64,000 bases of DNA from Limonium bicolor (lineage: Eukaryota > Streptophyta > Magnoliopsida > Caryophyllales > Plumbaginaceae). Shown in pieces: positions 23,624-34,717 of this stretch. How positions within the stretch are numbered: the first letter of the stretch is position 1; each line of letters starts with the position of its first letter. The notes below the pieces were generated by a model that saw only the letters and a program-made list of their open reading frames with translations, did no database searches and was not told where the DNA came from. Position numbers and translations under genes: made by a program. The stretch covers positions 272,834,062-272,898,061 of the forward strand of contig CM041779.1 in NCBI GenBank assembly GCA_023374045.1. Reading direction: 5' to 3'.

Positions 23624-26600
23624 CTAGACTATATAGTCTATGAACAACTGTGGGTACTTCGCCTTCATGGCATCTTCCAACTCCCATGTCGCTTCTTCGA
23701 CATCATGGTTTGACCATAGGACCTTCACCATTCGTATAGACTTATGGCGAGTGTCTCTGGTCTTCCTATCAAGGATTCTCACAGGGGTCTCGACATATCT
23801 CATGGTCGGCTCAATAGATAGTCTCTCAGGCTCTAGGACATGAGAAGGATTAGCAATGTACTTCTTGAGTTGTGACACATGAAATTCATCATGGACACAT
23901 CCCAAGTCCTCAGGTAGTGCTAACCTGTAGGCTACAGCTCCAACTCTTTCGGTGATAGTGTACGACCCTACAAATTTCGGGCTCAGCTTGCCCTTCTGAC
24001 CAAAACGGAATACACCCTTCATAGGTGAGACACGCAAGAACACTTGGTCGCCCACGGCGAACTCAAGGTCGCGTCGTCTCACATCCGCATAGGATTTCTG
24101 TCTATCTTAGGCTGCCTTCATATTGGCTAGGATTTGTTGCACTTCCGCTTGGACTTGTTCTAAGTACTCCAGTCCTATGATGACCGCTTCGCTTGACTCG
24201 TCCCAACACAAAGGTGTACGACAAGGTCTACCGTATAGAGCTTGGAATGATGACATCTTAATCGAGGCATGGTAGCTATTATTGTATGAAAATTCGATAA
24301 GATGAAGCTTGTCTAACCAACTCCCCTGAAAGTCTAAGGCACATGCCCTAAGCATGTCCTTCAGTGTCTGGATGGTCCTTTCTGTCTAACCGTCGGTCTG
24401 AGGATGGAAGGCGGTACTCAACTTCAATTCTGTACCCAACGCTTTCCGTGTGGCTCTCTAGTATCTCGAAAGAAATCTGGTGTCGCGGTCAGATACTATA
24501 GTTTTTGGGACTCCGTGATGTCTGATAATCTCCTTGTCGAATAGCTCTACGAGCCTCACTACCTTCCAGGTGTCCTTCATCGGTATGAATCTGGCAACCT
24601 TGGTAAGGCGATCGACTACAACCCAGATCATGTTGAGTCCTCCCCTGGCAGGTGGGAGTCCTACAACAAAATCCATGAAGATATCATGAAATTTCCACTC
24701 CGGAACTAGCATCGATTGTACCATTCCGCCCGGTCTACGATGTTCAAATTTCACCTTCTGGCATGTTAAGCATCTCAATATGTACTCCGTCACATCTAAT
24801 TTCATTCCAGACCACCGGAAGTACCTCTTCATGTCCTTGTACATCTTGGAGGCTCCTGGATGGACTGACAATGCAGAATTGTGTGACTCTCGCAGGATGC
24901 GATCCCTTAGCTCAGCATTGCTTCGGGGAACGCATAGTCTGCCGTTCAGCCGAATCAGACCATCTTCATGTAGCTTGAAGTCATACTTCTTCTTCTCAAA
25001 TGTACCATTTCCGATCTTTTGTCTGATTTCGGTTAGGTAAGGGTCGCTCAACTGAGCGTCTCGCACCTTGTCAACCAAGGTAGAAGAAGCGAGTAGAGAA
25101 TGGAGCGAGTGTGCTTGACGACTCAGGGTGTCGGCTACAACGTTTGCCTTCCCTTTCTTATACTGTAGGTCGATGTCGTAGTCTGAGAGAAACTCCATCC
25201 ACCTTCTCTGTCTCAAATTCAGTTATTTCTGTGTGAATACATACTGTAAACTCTTATGGTCGGAGTAGATTGTGATGCTTACCCCATAGAGATAGTGTCG
25301 TCATATCTTCAGGGCGAAGACAATGGCTCCTAACTCTAAGTCGTGTGTCGGGTAATTCTCCTCATGCTTTTTCAGCTGGCGGGAGGCATAAGCTACAACC
25401 TTGCCATGCTGCATGAGTACGCATCCCATTCCCTTGCCTGATGCATCACAATACACCTCAAATCCCTCTGTGCCCTCTGGAAGAGTAAGGATGGGCGCTG
25501 AGGTCAATGAGTCCTTTAGGCTCTGAAATGATACTTCACATTCGTCTGTCCATACAAACGGTGCATCTTTCTTCATCAGTGTAGTCATGGGCTTAGCGAC
25601 TTTCAAGAAGTCCTTTACAAATCTCCGATAATAACCGGCTAGACCAAGAAAGCTCCGAATGTCGGTAACAGTCTTAGGTCTAGGCCATGATCGTACAGCT
25701 TCAATCTTAGAAGGGTCGACTGAGATACCTGCGCTCGAGATGACGTGACCAAGGAATGATACCTGATCTAGCCAGAACTCGCATTTGGAGAACTTCGCAT
25801 ACAGCTGGTTCTCGTGCATTGTCTCAAGAACTTTCCTCAAATGAATTTCATGCTCTTCTACTAATTTGGAGTATACAAGGATGTCGTCGATGAAGACAAC
25901 AACCGAAGTGTCCAACTGCTCACTGAATAGACGATTCATGAGGTCTATGAATTTTGCTGGTGCATTTGACAAACCGAATGGCATGACGGTGAATTCGTAG
26001 TGGCCATATCTGGTACGGAATGCCGTTTTCTCGATGTCTTGCTCTTTGATAGCAATCTGATGATACCCAGAACGGAGGTCGATCTTGGAGAAGACTAAGG
26101 CTCCTTTCAGCTGGTCGAATAGGTCGTCGATGCGTGGCAATGGGTATTTATTCTTGACTGTCACCGCATTCAACTCGCAGTAGTCAATACAAAGTCGGAG
26201 GCTACCGTCCTTCTTCTTCTTCACAAAGAGGACCGGTGCTCCCCAAGGTGATACGCTCGGGCGTATAAACCCTTTGTCGAGTAAGTCCCGTAACTGCTCC
26301 TTGAGCTCTGTCATTTCAGCAGGTGCCATACGGTACGGTGCCCTAGCAATGGGACCAGTACTTGGCAAGAGGTCAATCTCAAATTCTACCGCTCTCTGAG
26401 GTGGCATGCCGGGTAGCTCCTTGGGGAATACATCGGGAAATTCGGATACAATGGGTACTTCGGGGTTGAACTCTGGATCTCTCTCCAGGTCTTGTACATA
26501 ACACAAATACACTTCATGGCCCTTTCTGAGCTCCCGGTACATAGCCATAGCGGAGATGAGTGTGGTCGAAGGCTCTCTCGGTCTCTGGCGGTAAGATACA

Positions 26601-27014
26601 GTAACCCTAGAAGGACTCTTGAGCAGTAATCGATGCTCGGCGCAGAGGATTCTACCCTTGTGCCGCTCCAACCAATTCATTCCGACTATTACATCGAATC
26701 CCAACCCATTGAATTCGATGAAGGAGATGGGAAACGATTCGCCTTTGATTTCAATCTTGGCTGCTTGGTAGTATTTGGTACACTGTACTCGCTCCTTCGA
26801 TGGAAGAGTAACCATGAAGTTCGGTAGCTCATCCGCATCTAGCTTCAACCTCTTCACAAAAGATGGCGATACGAAGGTGTGAGAGGCGCCGGAGTCGAAT
26901 AACACTGTGGCTTCAATGCCTTCACTGGGAAGGTTCCCGTTAAAATGGTGCCGCTTTTACCGGCTTGTGCTTCGGTGAGGATACTCAGGTTACCTTCGGT
27001 ACCGAGTCCACAAC
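23624..27014 (-). pseudogene. Ty3 element 1 pol (PR-RT-RH-INT-chromodomain), multiply broken
   Basis: The exon would open at the splice acceptor at 27014. Protease has [10 protein letters not shown]. Reverse transcriptase has [11 protein letters not shown] and [12 protein letters not shown], with CIDYCELN where CIDYRELN is usual. RNase H has [12 protein letters not shown]. Integrase has the HHCC finger ([10 protein letters not shown] ... CLTCQKVK) and DD motifs in VVDRLTK and [10 protein letters not shown] chromodomain ends the protein (VLWSNHDVEEATWELEDAMK). Lesions: one-base loss near 26,920; nonsense codons at the RNase H ALKI-W position (about 25,300), at the Q-K-E position (about 25,222), after FLSRY (about 24,458), in the integrase TDGQ motif (about 24,388) and in the C-terminal region (about 24,107). 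Not functional. Confidence 0.92.
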
Positions 27015-28050
27015 CTATTGAATTCACAAGTGGTTAAGTAATGATGGTGGACACAAGTGGAATTTAAATCAACACTGCTCTTTGTTGATAAACCAACCAT
27101 CATACATACCGTGCCTCTAATACACGTTACTAATACATTACATGATGCTATGAATTTAATACTTCCTAAAGGTAAGGTTCAGACGTCCTGGTTTCATGTG
27201 TGTGGCATCGATTATTGCCGGTGGTGCCGTATTCAGCTTGATCTTGTTGATCCCGTGATACAACATCCTAGATTTTCCACCCATGATTAGGACATCTCCT
27301 GATCTCAACACCAATTTCTCTGCGAGGTCCACACGCTTCTGCTGACTATACATAAATACAGCATCATCACCAACGAACCAAGACACTACGGGCACTCCTT
27401 GTTCAAGGGATTCCGCTGTCTCGTCCTTGTCTTGGTGTAACCCAAGTCGTCCTTCTTTCTCATAGAAGTTGACGATACAGAGGTCCGCTTCAAGTGCGGG
27501 AACCGGATCACATTCACATTGTTGTGCAAGTTGTACTGCTTGTGTGACAAGTGTCTGAAACTCTGGAGGTATTGTTGGTGGCGTCGCTCCGTCTTGAGTT
27601 CGTGTCTCTTGGTATGTCTTGGTATAAGGATTCCAATCCTTCCCTAAGCACATCATTTTCAGTCTCATCTTCGCTCCACCGGGGAATCCGGGTGTATAGA
27701 ATCCTCCTTGACCCGTTCCTAGCTCGTTGCATCGTCGAATAATTGAGACTTGTGCTTCAGGTGTCAGGTATCCCCTTAATAAAATCATACCTTGTCGGAT
27801 GACCTGACACTGCTCGCTGGAGTAGTGGTATGTGGTGATGTCGGTCTCTTCTTGATTCAGGTTTACCGGTATCGGATAGCAGATACTAAAGCTTCCTATG
27901 GTTACAAATTTCATCTATGGTGAGTACTAGTTTTAACTACTTCATTTCATGCTCAATACACACTTCATTTCATTTACTCATACATTCACTCATACGATTA
28001 CTCTAATACTTAGTCATGCTTCTCAAGGATTAAAGGTGTAGATTAATTAC
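27015..28050 (-). other. Alternative-splicing module between gag and pol (element 1)
   Basis: One donor ends gag (CCCAG|GTAATTAATC, exon end 28051, phase 1). Two acceptors follow: ACCATAG|GAAGC (exon start 27895) enters the AlkB frame, and CAATAG|GTTGTGG (exon start 27014) enters the protease frame. Both are phase 1. The introns would be 155 bp (27896-28050) and 1,036 bp (27015-28050). Without splicing, gag meets a TAA two codons past the junction codon's start. Predicted from sequence only. Confidence 0.6.
27156..27914 (-). CDS. AlkB-type 2-oxoglutarate/Fe(II) dioxygenase inside the retrotransposon
   Basis: An intact 252-codon frame. AlkB enzymes oxidatively remove methyl groups from DNA or RNA bases. 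Visible active site: iron ligands H160 and D162 in LGLHQDKDE and H220 in MLYHGINKI; 2-oxoglutarate-binding R244 and R250 in RLNLTFR, the canonical spacing. Further family signatures are ADLCIVNFYEKEGR, GVPVVSW, LRSGDVLIMGG and the final PGRLNLTFRKY. It most resembles plant ALKBH1-like proteins. It lies in the same sense between gag and pol. The ATG is at 27914, but an in-frame acceptor at 27895 suggests it may instead be made as a Gag fusion. Its intactness beside a pol with five stops is striking. Substrate and activity are unknown. Confidence 0.9.
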   Translation of the reverse strand: MKFVTIGSFSICYPIPVNLNQEETDITTYHYSSEQCQVIRQGMILLRGYLTPEAQVSIIRRCNELGTGQGGFYTPGFPGGAKMRLKMMCLGKDWNPYTKTYQETRTQDGATPPTIPPEFQTLVTQAVQLAQQCECDPVPALEADLCIVNFYEKEGRLGLHQDKDETAESLEQGVPVVSWFVGDDAVFMYSQQKRVDLAEKLVLRSGDVLIMGGKSRMLYHGINKIKLNTAPPAIIDATHMKPGRLNLTFRKY

Positions 28051-29449
28051 CTGGGCCGGACTTAGAACCGGACCCATCACGGTCTATGACATGCAAGACA
28101 GGCTGCCTCTGGGGTGCGCCCCTCTGAGGACCTCGGGATCCCTGTCCCTGTGGCGCCTGCTGGGCTGGTGCATCGCCAGATGCAACCTCCTTGCCTTCCC
28201 TCTGCTTGTAGCTCTGGAAGTTCCCTCTCGGTTTAGCATTCTTGGGGCATACATTGGCTTGGTGTCCGGGCTTCTGACAATTGTAGCACCGGATTTCTCT
28301 CCCTTGGCAATCCTTGCCGGGATGGTCTTGGTTGAACTTCCGGCACACATAAGCGCGGCCGTCAGAGAAGTTCTTGGTGAAACCGGAGCCAGAACCCTTA
28401 GGTGGGTGTGATCTCAGTGGCTTTGCTGCCACCGGCGCAGAAGAACCTAGTTGAAGAAGCTCAACTGGTTTGCCCTGCTTAGCATGGGCACTGCTCTCAC
28501 TTGGGAAGTTCTTTTGGGTTTGATGAAAGAATTTCCCTTTCTTCTTTTTCCAGCTTTTCCCTTGGTTCTGCTCCTCGGCGCTAGTGTTCTTGTTGTTAGC
28601 CTTGCACTTCAGCGCGGTTTCCTCATCCCGTAGTTGACAAGTGATCTCAACGCGGGAAGCCGCGTGATAACACTCCTAAAGTTTTAGGTATTAGCCGGGA
28701 TTCTCATTTAAGAAGATAAAGGTAAAGATAAAGTATTTAAGGAATTGAAATGGTACCAAGGGTTTAAACCAATATTTACCTGAAGGGAGGTAAATCTAGT
28801 GTAGCCCATACCATACCGCAGGCGATGGCTCAGACCGCCATAAAAGTGATCGACCAACACCTGGCCGGTGTACCCTAGGTCGGGTAGGAGACGGAGGATA
28901 TAAGTGAAGGTCCTGTAGTACTCATCGACAGACATCTTCTCTGTCATTTTCAAAGCGTCGAGTTCAAGCCTTTTCTTGGTCTTGACATGTTCTGGGTTGT
29001 ACTTGGATTGGAGGAGTGATGCGAAGGACTCCCAATCGAAGGTGGGGTCGTTGACATGCTCATGCTTGACTAGTTTCCACCAATCCATGGCTGCATCTTT
29101 CAGATAATAAGCCGCTAACCTCACTCGAACTCCAGCAGGACATTCGAGGGTTTCAAATGCGGTCTCCATTTCGGAGATGTACGCTTCCAGTTTAGCAGGA
29201 TCGCTCTCGTCTCTAAAGCATGGAGGACGGAGATCTGTGATAGCTTTTACCCAGTTCACTTCTCTGGGTGGAGGGGGGGGGGGGGAATGGTCCCGTTTGA
29301 GTCTGCTGGTTCTGTTGATTTTGTTGTATGGCATTAATTACTTGCGGTAGCATCTGCGCTACCGTGGCGGCGACGATCTCAGCTATCGTCTGCGTGCCAG
29401 GTCCTTCAGAGGCTGCGCCTCTCCCTCGGCCTCGGCCTCGTCCTGACAT
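28051..29449 (-). pseudogene. Ty3 element 1 gag, two exons, frameshifted at a C13 run
   Basis: Start ATG at 29449 (MSGRGRGRGRG). Exon 1 is 29449-28780 and exon 2 is 28675-28051; the 104-bp intron is CTTCAG|GTAAAT ... TTTAG|GAGTG, phase 0. The capsid region contains VNWVKAITDLRPPCFRDESD and KLEAYISEMETAFETLE. The nucleocapsid has a zinc knuckle CYNCQKPGHQANVC (C-x2-C-x4-H-x4-C). A preceding knuckle has lost its second cysteine (CRKFNQDHPGKDC; element 2 has CKWC). The frame shifts within the 13-base G/C homopolymer at 29273-29285, which could be a true lesion or a sequencing error. Exon 2 is open throughout. It ends in the phase-1 donor of the splice module. Confidence 0.85.
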
Positions 29450-29659
29450 CTGAACATTTAGCATTTACATTAGGCTTCGCAAGATATGACTCAAAGGTCT
29501 TGGAATTTAAGCAAGGTATCGTTCCTCTGAACGTCAAGGGTATCCGTTGTTAACAACGGTAGTTCCTAGTTAGGTTTCTAAATATCCGTCTTAAGACGGT
29601 TGAAATCCTAACTCGGTAATCCCTATGCTCAGTAACTAAGGACATCAGAACGTAACTAC

Positions 29660-29671
29660 GCTCTGATACCA
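29660..29671 (-). other. Primer-binding site of Ty3 element 1
   Basis: On the element strand TGGTATCAGAGC, the exact complement of the initiator tRNA-Met 3' end, five bases inside the 5' LTR. Confidence 0.92.
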
Positions 29672-29676
29672 CTTTT

Positions 29677-32600
29677 TGTAACACCCCTACCGTTAATCCT
29701 ATGCTTACCGTCCAATCATCCCAATAATCAAAGCTACTCGCAGCGGAAAATACCTACTACTACGGCGGGTGATACAACGCCGCTAACCGCTCATAAGGCT
29801 AGCAAGGCTTACACTACTTACAGTCACGGTCTGATGATCATAGTATACCGAACTACTACATTACTTACCAATACAAAAGAGCATATACTTACATTGATGG
29901 ATTACCGAGTGCCAAGTATATTCAATTACATCATTTCCAAGTTTACCAAAAATAATGAGTTTCTACCATCCACTCATCTATACCAATTCACCGTCCCATC
30001 AATATCCAAAAAGGTGTACCCCATGGTACACCGGCTAATCAAAAGGCTCCTAGCCGTGTACAACTTAGTACACCATTCACAATTCATTAATTACAACTCA
30101 AAAGAAATCTATCTAAGTCTTCATCATCTTCACCCCTCTCGTGTACCTGCGTGTAGTAAAAAAACATCGCCCCAATGGGCTCAGCAAAAGCTGCGCATAA
30201 ACTCCGCATATACCGCGTGCTAGCTAGGGTACGCCGACTAATTAAGGTCGAATAGGCATGCGGTTCATTTATTTCATACATACATGCTTTACATACATCA
30301 TACATTCATGCTCAATACGATACATAATCCAAGGCGACAATACAATAGCATATACAATCCTTACCTTCACAAGGGTTAGCCAAATTACGCATTCGGGTTA
30401 ATCAGAATACATTTTACTCTTTTACTCATTACACATTACTTACTCTTACTTACACTTACTTACTTTTTCTATACTTATTACTCATTCTTACTTACTTACT
30501 TTTACTCATGTTAAGTCGGTATGACCTTCGGCCCGGGGACTACACCGTCCCACCACCGGGATTTACTTGACTCACCAATCCGGGATGCTACCCATTTAAG
30601 GGGTTTGGGCCGCGGACCAGTTTAAGAGTCAGGACTTGGATCCAACCTCTTATGTCTCTGCATCCTCACGCGTGGCCGAAACTATATCGGACTTCTACTC
30701 ATTCCAATTTAATTACCAATTTAAGTTACATTGGTTAGCTTGTTAGGAATCAGTTAGAAGTCCAATCGCAAACACATTCGGTCACAGTACAATGCATCAT
30801 ACATACACACACTCATATTCATCCACACATTTCATGAATTATACTAACTATGATTTAAAGAAAATATTCAACAAGATACAACACTACATATTCACAAGTA
30901 AGCATGATAACTCCGATTCGTGCAATTATCTTATTTGGTGGTCAATTAGCACACAACACACAAATCAGAGTAACCAAGATAGCATACGGGGCATGAGGAA
31001 TTCATACCGTTCACCGTTGTACTTGTATCCGACGTTCCTCCGGTGTTCACAATCCAAATCCTAACATATACATACAACTGGGTGGTTAATTACCCTTACT
31101 TAACCTTACTAATTACTTTACTAATATTTCCCGATTTACACTTACTATTTCATTGTTGTTCAAATACTTTTACCTAAGTTACTTACTTACAATTATTCTC
31201 TAAGCTTGTTTATGGCCTTAATGACCTTTAAACATCATTAATTATGTCTTAATTATCTTATAATACCATCACCCAACCTTAACCTACCTTAGATTACCTT
31301 TTAAACATGTTCTGTACAATTTTGGGGTTGGTCCGGGTTACCGTCCGGACTTACATACCCGGACCAACTCACTGGGACAGCCCTTAGGTAACTTAATCGC
31401 ATGGTCCGGGTTTACACCCTAGTATACAGACCCGGACCACATGGTTACAGAACTCTCGGGTAAGTTGTTCGTGTGGTCCGGGTTTGTGTACTACTTTGCA
31501 AACCCAGACCACATGTTTTGGTAAGTTACGGGTATGTTTTTGGGGTGGTCCGGGTTAGTGTCTTGGTTTGTAAACCCGGACCATCCCTTTGTAAAACTTT
31601 CTGTCGTAATTTTATGCTGGTCCGGGTTTGCGTACTGGTTTCCAAACTCGGACCAGTTACAGTTTTGCAAATTATGTAAGTTTTTCAACTTGTTTAAATT
31701 CCAAATTTCTACCAGTCTCTTCCCTAATATTCCTACATATAATATAGCATGTTTTAACTTTGTTTAAGCATTTTAAACTAGCCTAATACAACCTTATAGC
31801 AATCTGTTACATTAACCCACTCACACTGCAAGTTTTACTCCTCTGTTGCATTTCTACTTCTTCAACTAATGCTACAGACTTTCCCATTCTTCTTCCCACT
31901 AGCTAAATAACTCTTAAACTAGCCAAACTTAGTTAAACAACTCACGTTTTGCCATTTACAACTCCACTCAACTACACTCTTCCTTCCTGTTACAAAACAA
32001 AGTGAAAAATCCCATTCTTAGCTTCTCTGCAATTCTCTTCTGTTTCTTTCTTTTCTAACACACACAAGACTCTAAATTCCTAACCAAATTTTGACAGAGG
32101 TTCCCTACATTCCTAAGTGTTCTCACCACATAATTTTGCCACTCAACAAAGTTCACAACCTGTACAATATATACATTATTCTCACCACATTCTAAATATC
32201 ACTGCACACCTACTACTTATACTTAACAATTTATTTACTTGTTTTCAAAGGCTTCAAACTACCAATACCATTCACATTAGTAGACCCATTCACTTCCTAC
32301 TGTTATGGTGGTTTCCAAACATTGTTACAGTAATGCATTTATACCTACACGACACCAAAACTGTACAGAGACTTCTCTTTACCTTGGGTTTCCTTGATTC
32401 CTTTTTCTTTCTCTCCTTATCCTTTCTTGCTCCTCTCTCGTTCTTTGTTCTCTTGATTTATTCAAGCCAAGCTACACCATGTAACAAGGCACACACATAC
32501 ACACCAAACTAATAAGTTTCCTACGTAGGTTTTTAAACCCTAGATTATGAGAATTCGTTTACATCACTTAGAAGATCTTACCTTGAGCTTCTAATGGAGT

Positions 32601-33505
32601 TTTTTGAGTAGAAAATGACAAGGCTTCAACTCCTCACAGTGGCATGCCAAAATCGGCTGACAATGGGATAATGTTGCTCATGTGAGTTTTGGATTTTGCA
32701 AGGGAAATGGAAAATAGTGAAGCTTTGGTCTTTTTCTTACCTTAGAACATGAAGAAGATGATAGGTCTTCTAATGGTGCTCCTCAAGCTCCAAAACGATT
32801 ATACCCTCAAAAATAAAGTTGGAGGTTTTAGATTTTTGAAGGGTGTAGGATGATCTCCTTGACGATACGAATTCAACGGTATGGTTTTTGTAGCATTTGG
32901 TGGTGGTTTGAGGTTTCAAAGATGAAGAAGAAGAGGGCTCTGTATGTGGGTTCTCAAATCGCCATGGTTGGAACCAGAGAGGAAGAAGAGAGGTGCAGTA
33001 CGTGGGGGTTGTGTGTGAGAGAGGAGAGAGAGTGCTAAAAGTGAGGTTTGTTTTTTGTTTGTTAGCACATAAGGATGGAATTAAGAAGAAGGATATGGGT
33101 TCTAATGCGGCTGGCTACCCACACAACACACACACTCACTTTCAGTTTTTATTTTTAAAAGTGGACACACTAGTTTATTTTAATTACACTCACCCCATAA
33201 CTCCCCGTTTTTGACAGTTTTTACTATTTTCTCGTTTTACTGATTTTATTGGTCCTAGAACTTCATTAATGTTTATTAATGACTATTTAGTTGACCAAAA
33301 TTGTTACGAGTCTATTTGACCCGCTTAAAGTCGCGTTTTCCCGGTTTCCTCGAAAAACGCGCTTTAATGTTCGTTTGTGTTTTTAATCCATTTTAAGGAT
33401 CCGTTTCCTTCGGGATTTGTTCCCTAATATTTATTTATACTTAATTAAGCTTCTAAAATATTTATTAGCCTAATTAATCACTATTTTTAATTACGGGGTA
33501 TTTCA
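29677..33505 (-). repeat. 5' LTR of Ty3 element 1
   Basis: Matches 19358-23187. The right end GGGGTATTTCA is followed by the GCGGT duplication (33506-33510). It should drive transcription leftward. Confidence 0.95.
31328..31656. repeat. Palindromic array in the 5' LTR of element 1
   Basis: The same five TGGTCCGGGT...ACCCGGACCA units as at 20995-21324, with a few substitutions in arms and spacers (for example AAACCCAGACCA in unit 3). Confidence 0.85.
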
Positions 33506-33805
33506 GCGGTGGGCAGCGCGGCGGGCAGCACGACGAGCGGCCCTGACTCTCCCCCTCAAGTTTGTGCTCTATTTTCACCCTACTACATTCCACTACTCTG
33601 TAAAAATTCGAAGATACAGTTTTCTCTTCCAAATCTTCGTAACAAGATAATAAAATAGATTCGATTGGACATCAAATTGTATGGTAATGTGATTCTAATG
33701 CTTGCGACTCCTGTTACAGCAGTAGAACTGTAGAAGTTTGGAACTGGTACAGCTGCATTTCACACCTAAAATTCATAAACTAGATTCAAGTTGAAACCGG
33801 TAATA

Positions 33806-33976
33806 TACTTCAACTGTCGGTAGAGTGTCACCTTGACATGTGGAAGTCATCAGTTCGAGCGTGATTATCCCTAAACCCAATGTGAGTTTTTCTATTTTGA
33901 CTTGCTGTGATTGAATGAGAATGGATAAGAGGCTCGTGGTATAGCTCCGAGGGGCTAGGGATGACTATATTTCTGA
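33806..33976 (+). pseudogene. trnV-GAC: Plastid-derived DNA: trnV-GAC remnant and rrn16 leader
   Basis: GGTAGAGTGTCACCTTGACA (33819-33838) onward, through GTCATCAGTTCGAGC and ATTATCCCTAAACCCAATGT, matches what I recall of plastid trnV-GAC and its downstream spacer. It continues with TTGAATGAGAATGGATAAGA, GGCTCGTGG and CTATATTTCTG, which lead toward plastid rrn16. Compared with my memory of that region there are small deletions and substitutions, including a lost base in the tRNA anticodon arm. It is therefore a decayed nuclear plastid insertion and not a working tRNA. It lies 300 bp from element 1. Confidence 0.8.
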
Positions 33977-34717
33977 CCTATCCTCTTCTCCTCTAGTTAT
34001 TATCTCCTATCTAAATTCTTGTTATTTAAAACCTCGGTCGATATCTACATCTCTTAGCTCCAACAATATAAATAGAGAAATCAAGTTATTATAAGTTATT
34101 GATTTCTGCTGTGGTACCTAGTGAAGCAAACGATAAATCAGTGGAAGTGTGAGCGATAAATCACTAGAAGTTTATTGATTTTTTTTGTCGCACCTCCCAA
34201 ACCTGATTGAATTAGTAATATATTATAAGAACATAATATAAGTTATTGATGTATTCTTTCTCAACATTTTTATTTCTATTGTTCTTGCTTGACAAATATT
34301 ATGAGCTTGTTTTGTTGAAGAAAGTGAGGCTAAAAGAACTTATCAGTGATGCAGAACCTGTATTAATTTTTTGTGATTCTAATGAGTTGTTGGATCAAAA
34401 TTCGACTAAAAGAGTATTTCATTAATTCTATTTGATTATGTCAGATCTGGGTGCTTTGAGCCATTTTCTGTATAAACTTATAAAAAATGAATGTATTGAT
34501 AAGCCTTAGACGTATCATATTTTATAAGTTAGAATTATATGAATATTTGTTAAAATAAGGGTAAAATAGCTAGTTTTCGATATATCTTGCTTACATTCTA
34601 TATTGTATAAGTTCAGACTTATGTAGGTATGTTTTTCATGCAAGGAATAAATTTCTACTCAAAGGACCAAGTGATGCCGGACATGGTGCCAGATATCCAA
34701 TTCACGACATAAGTATG
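33977..34717. other. Spacer between Ty3 elements 1 and 2
   Basis: AT-rich, no gene recognised. It ends with GTATG (34713-34717), the left target-site duplication of element 2. Confidence 0.5.

Larger units (their letters stand above)
19358..33505 (-). mobile_element. Ty3/gypsy chromovirus element 1 carrying an AlkB gene
   Basis: A 14,148-bp element on the minus strand. LTRs: 19358-23187 and 29677-33505 (3,830 and 3,829 bp). Plus-strand ends are TGTAACACCCC and GGGGTATTTCA, and the 5-bp duplication is GCGGT. In transcription order: 5' LTR, initiator-tRNA-Met primer site, gag with an intron, AlkB dioxygenase, protease-RT-RNase H-integrase with C-terminal chromodomain, second polypurine tract with hairpin, polypurine tract, 3' LTR. 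Long LTRs and a chromodomain fit the Tekay/Del chromovirus group. Pol has at least five premature stops and one frameshift, whereas the AlkB frame is intact. Confidence 0.95.

Noticed and set aside
33819..33875. Functional tRNA-Val gene
   Set aside because: The plastid trnV-GAC-like segment lacks bases in the anticodon arm and has a poor 5' acceptor half, so it is a relic.
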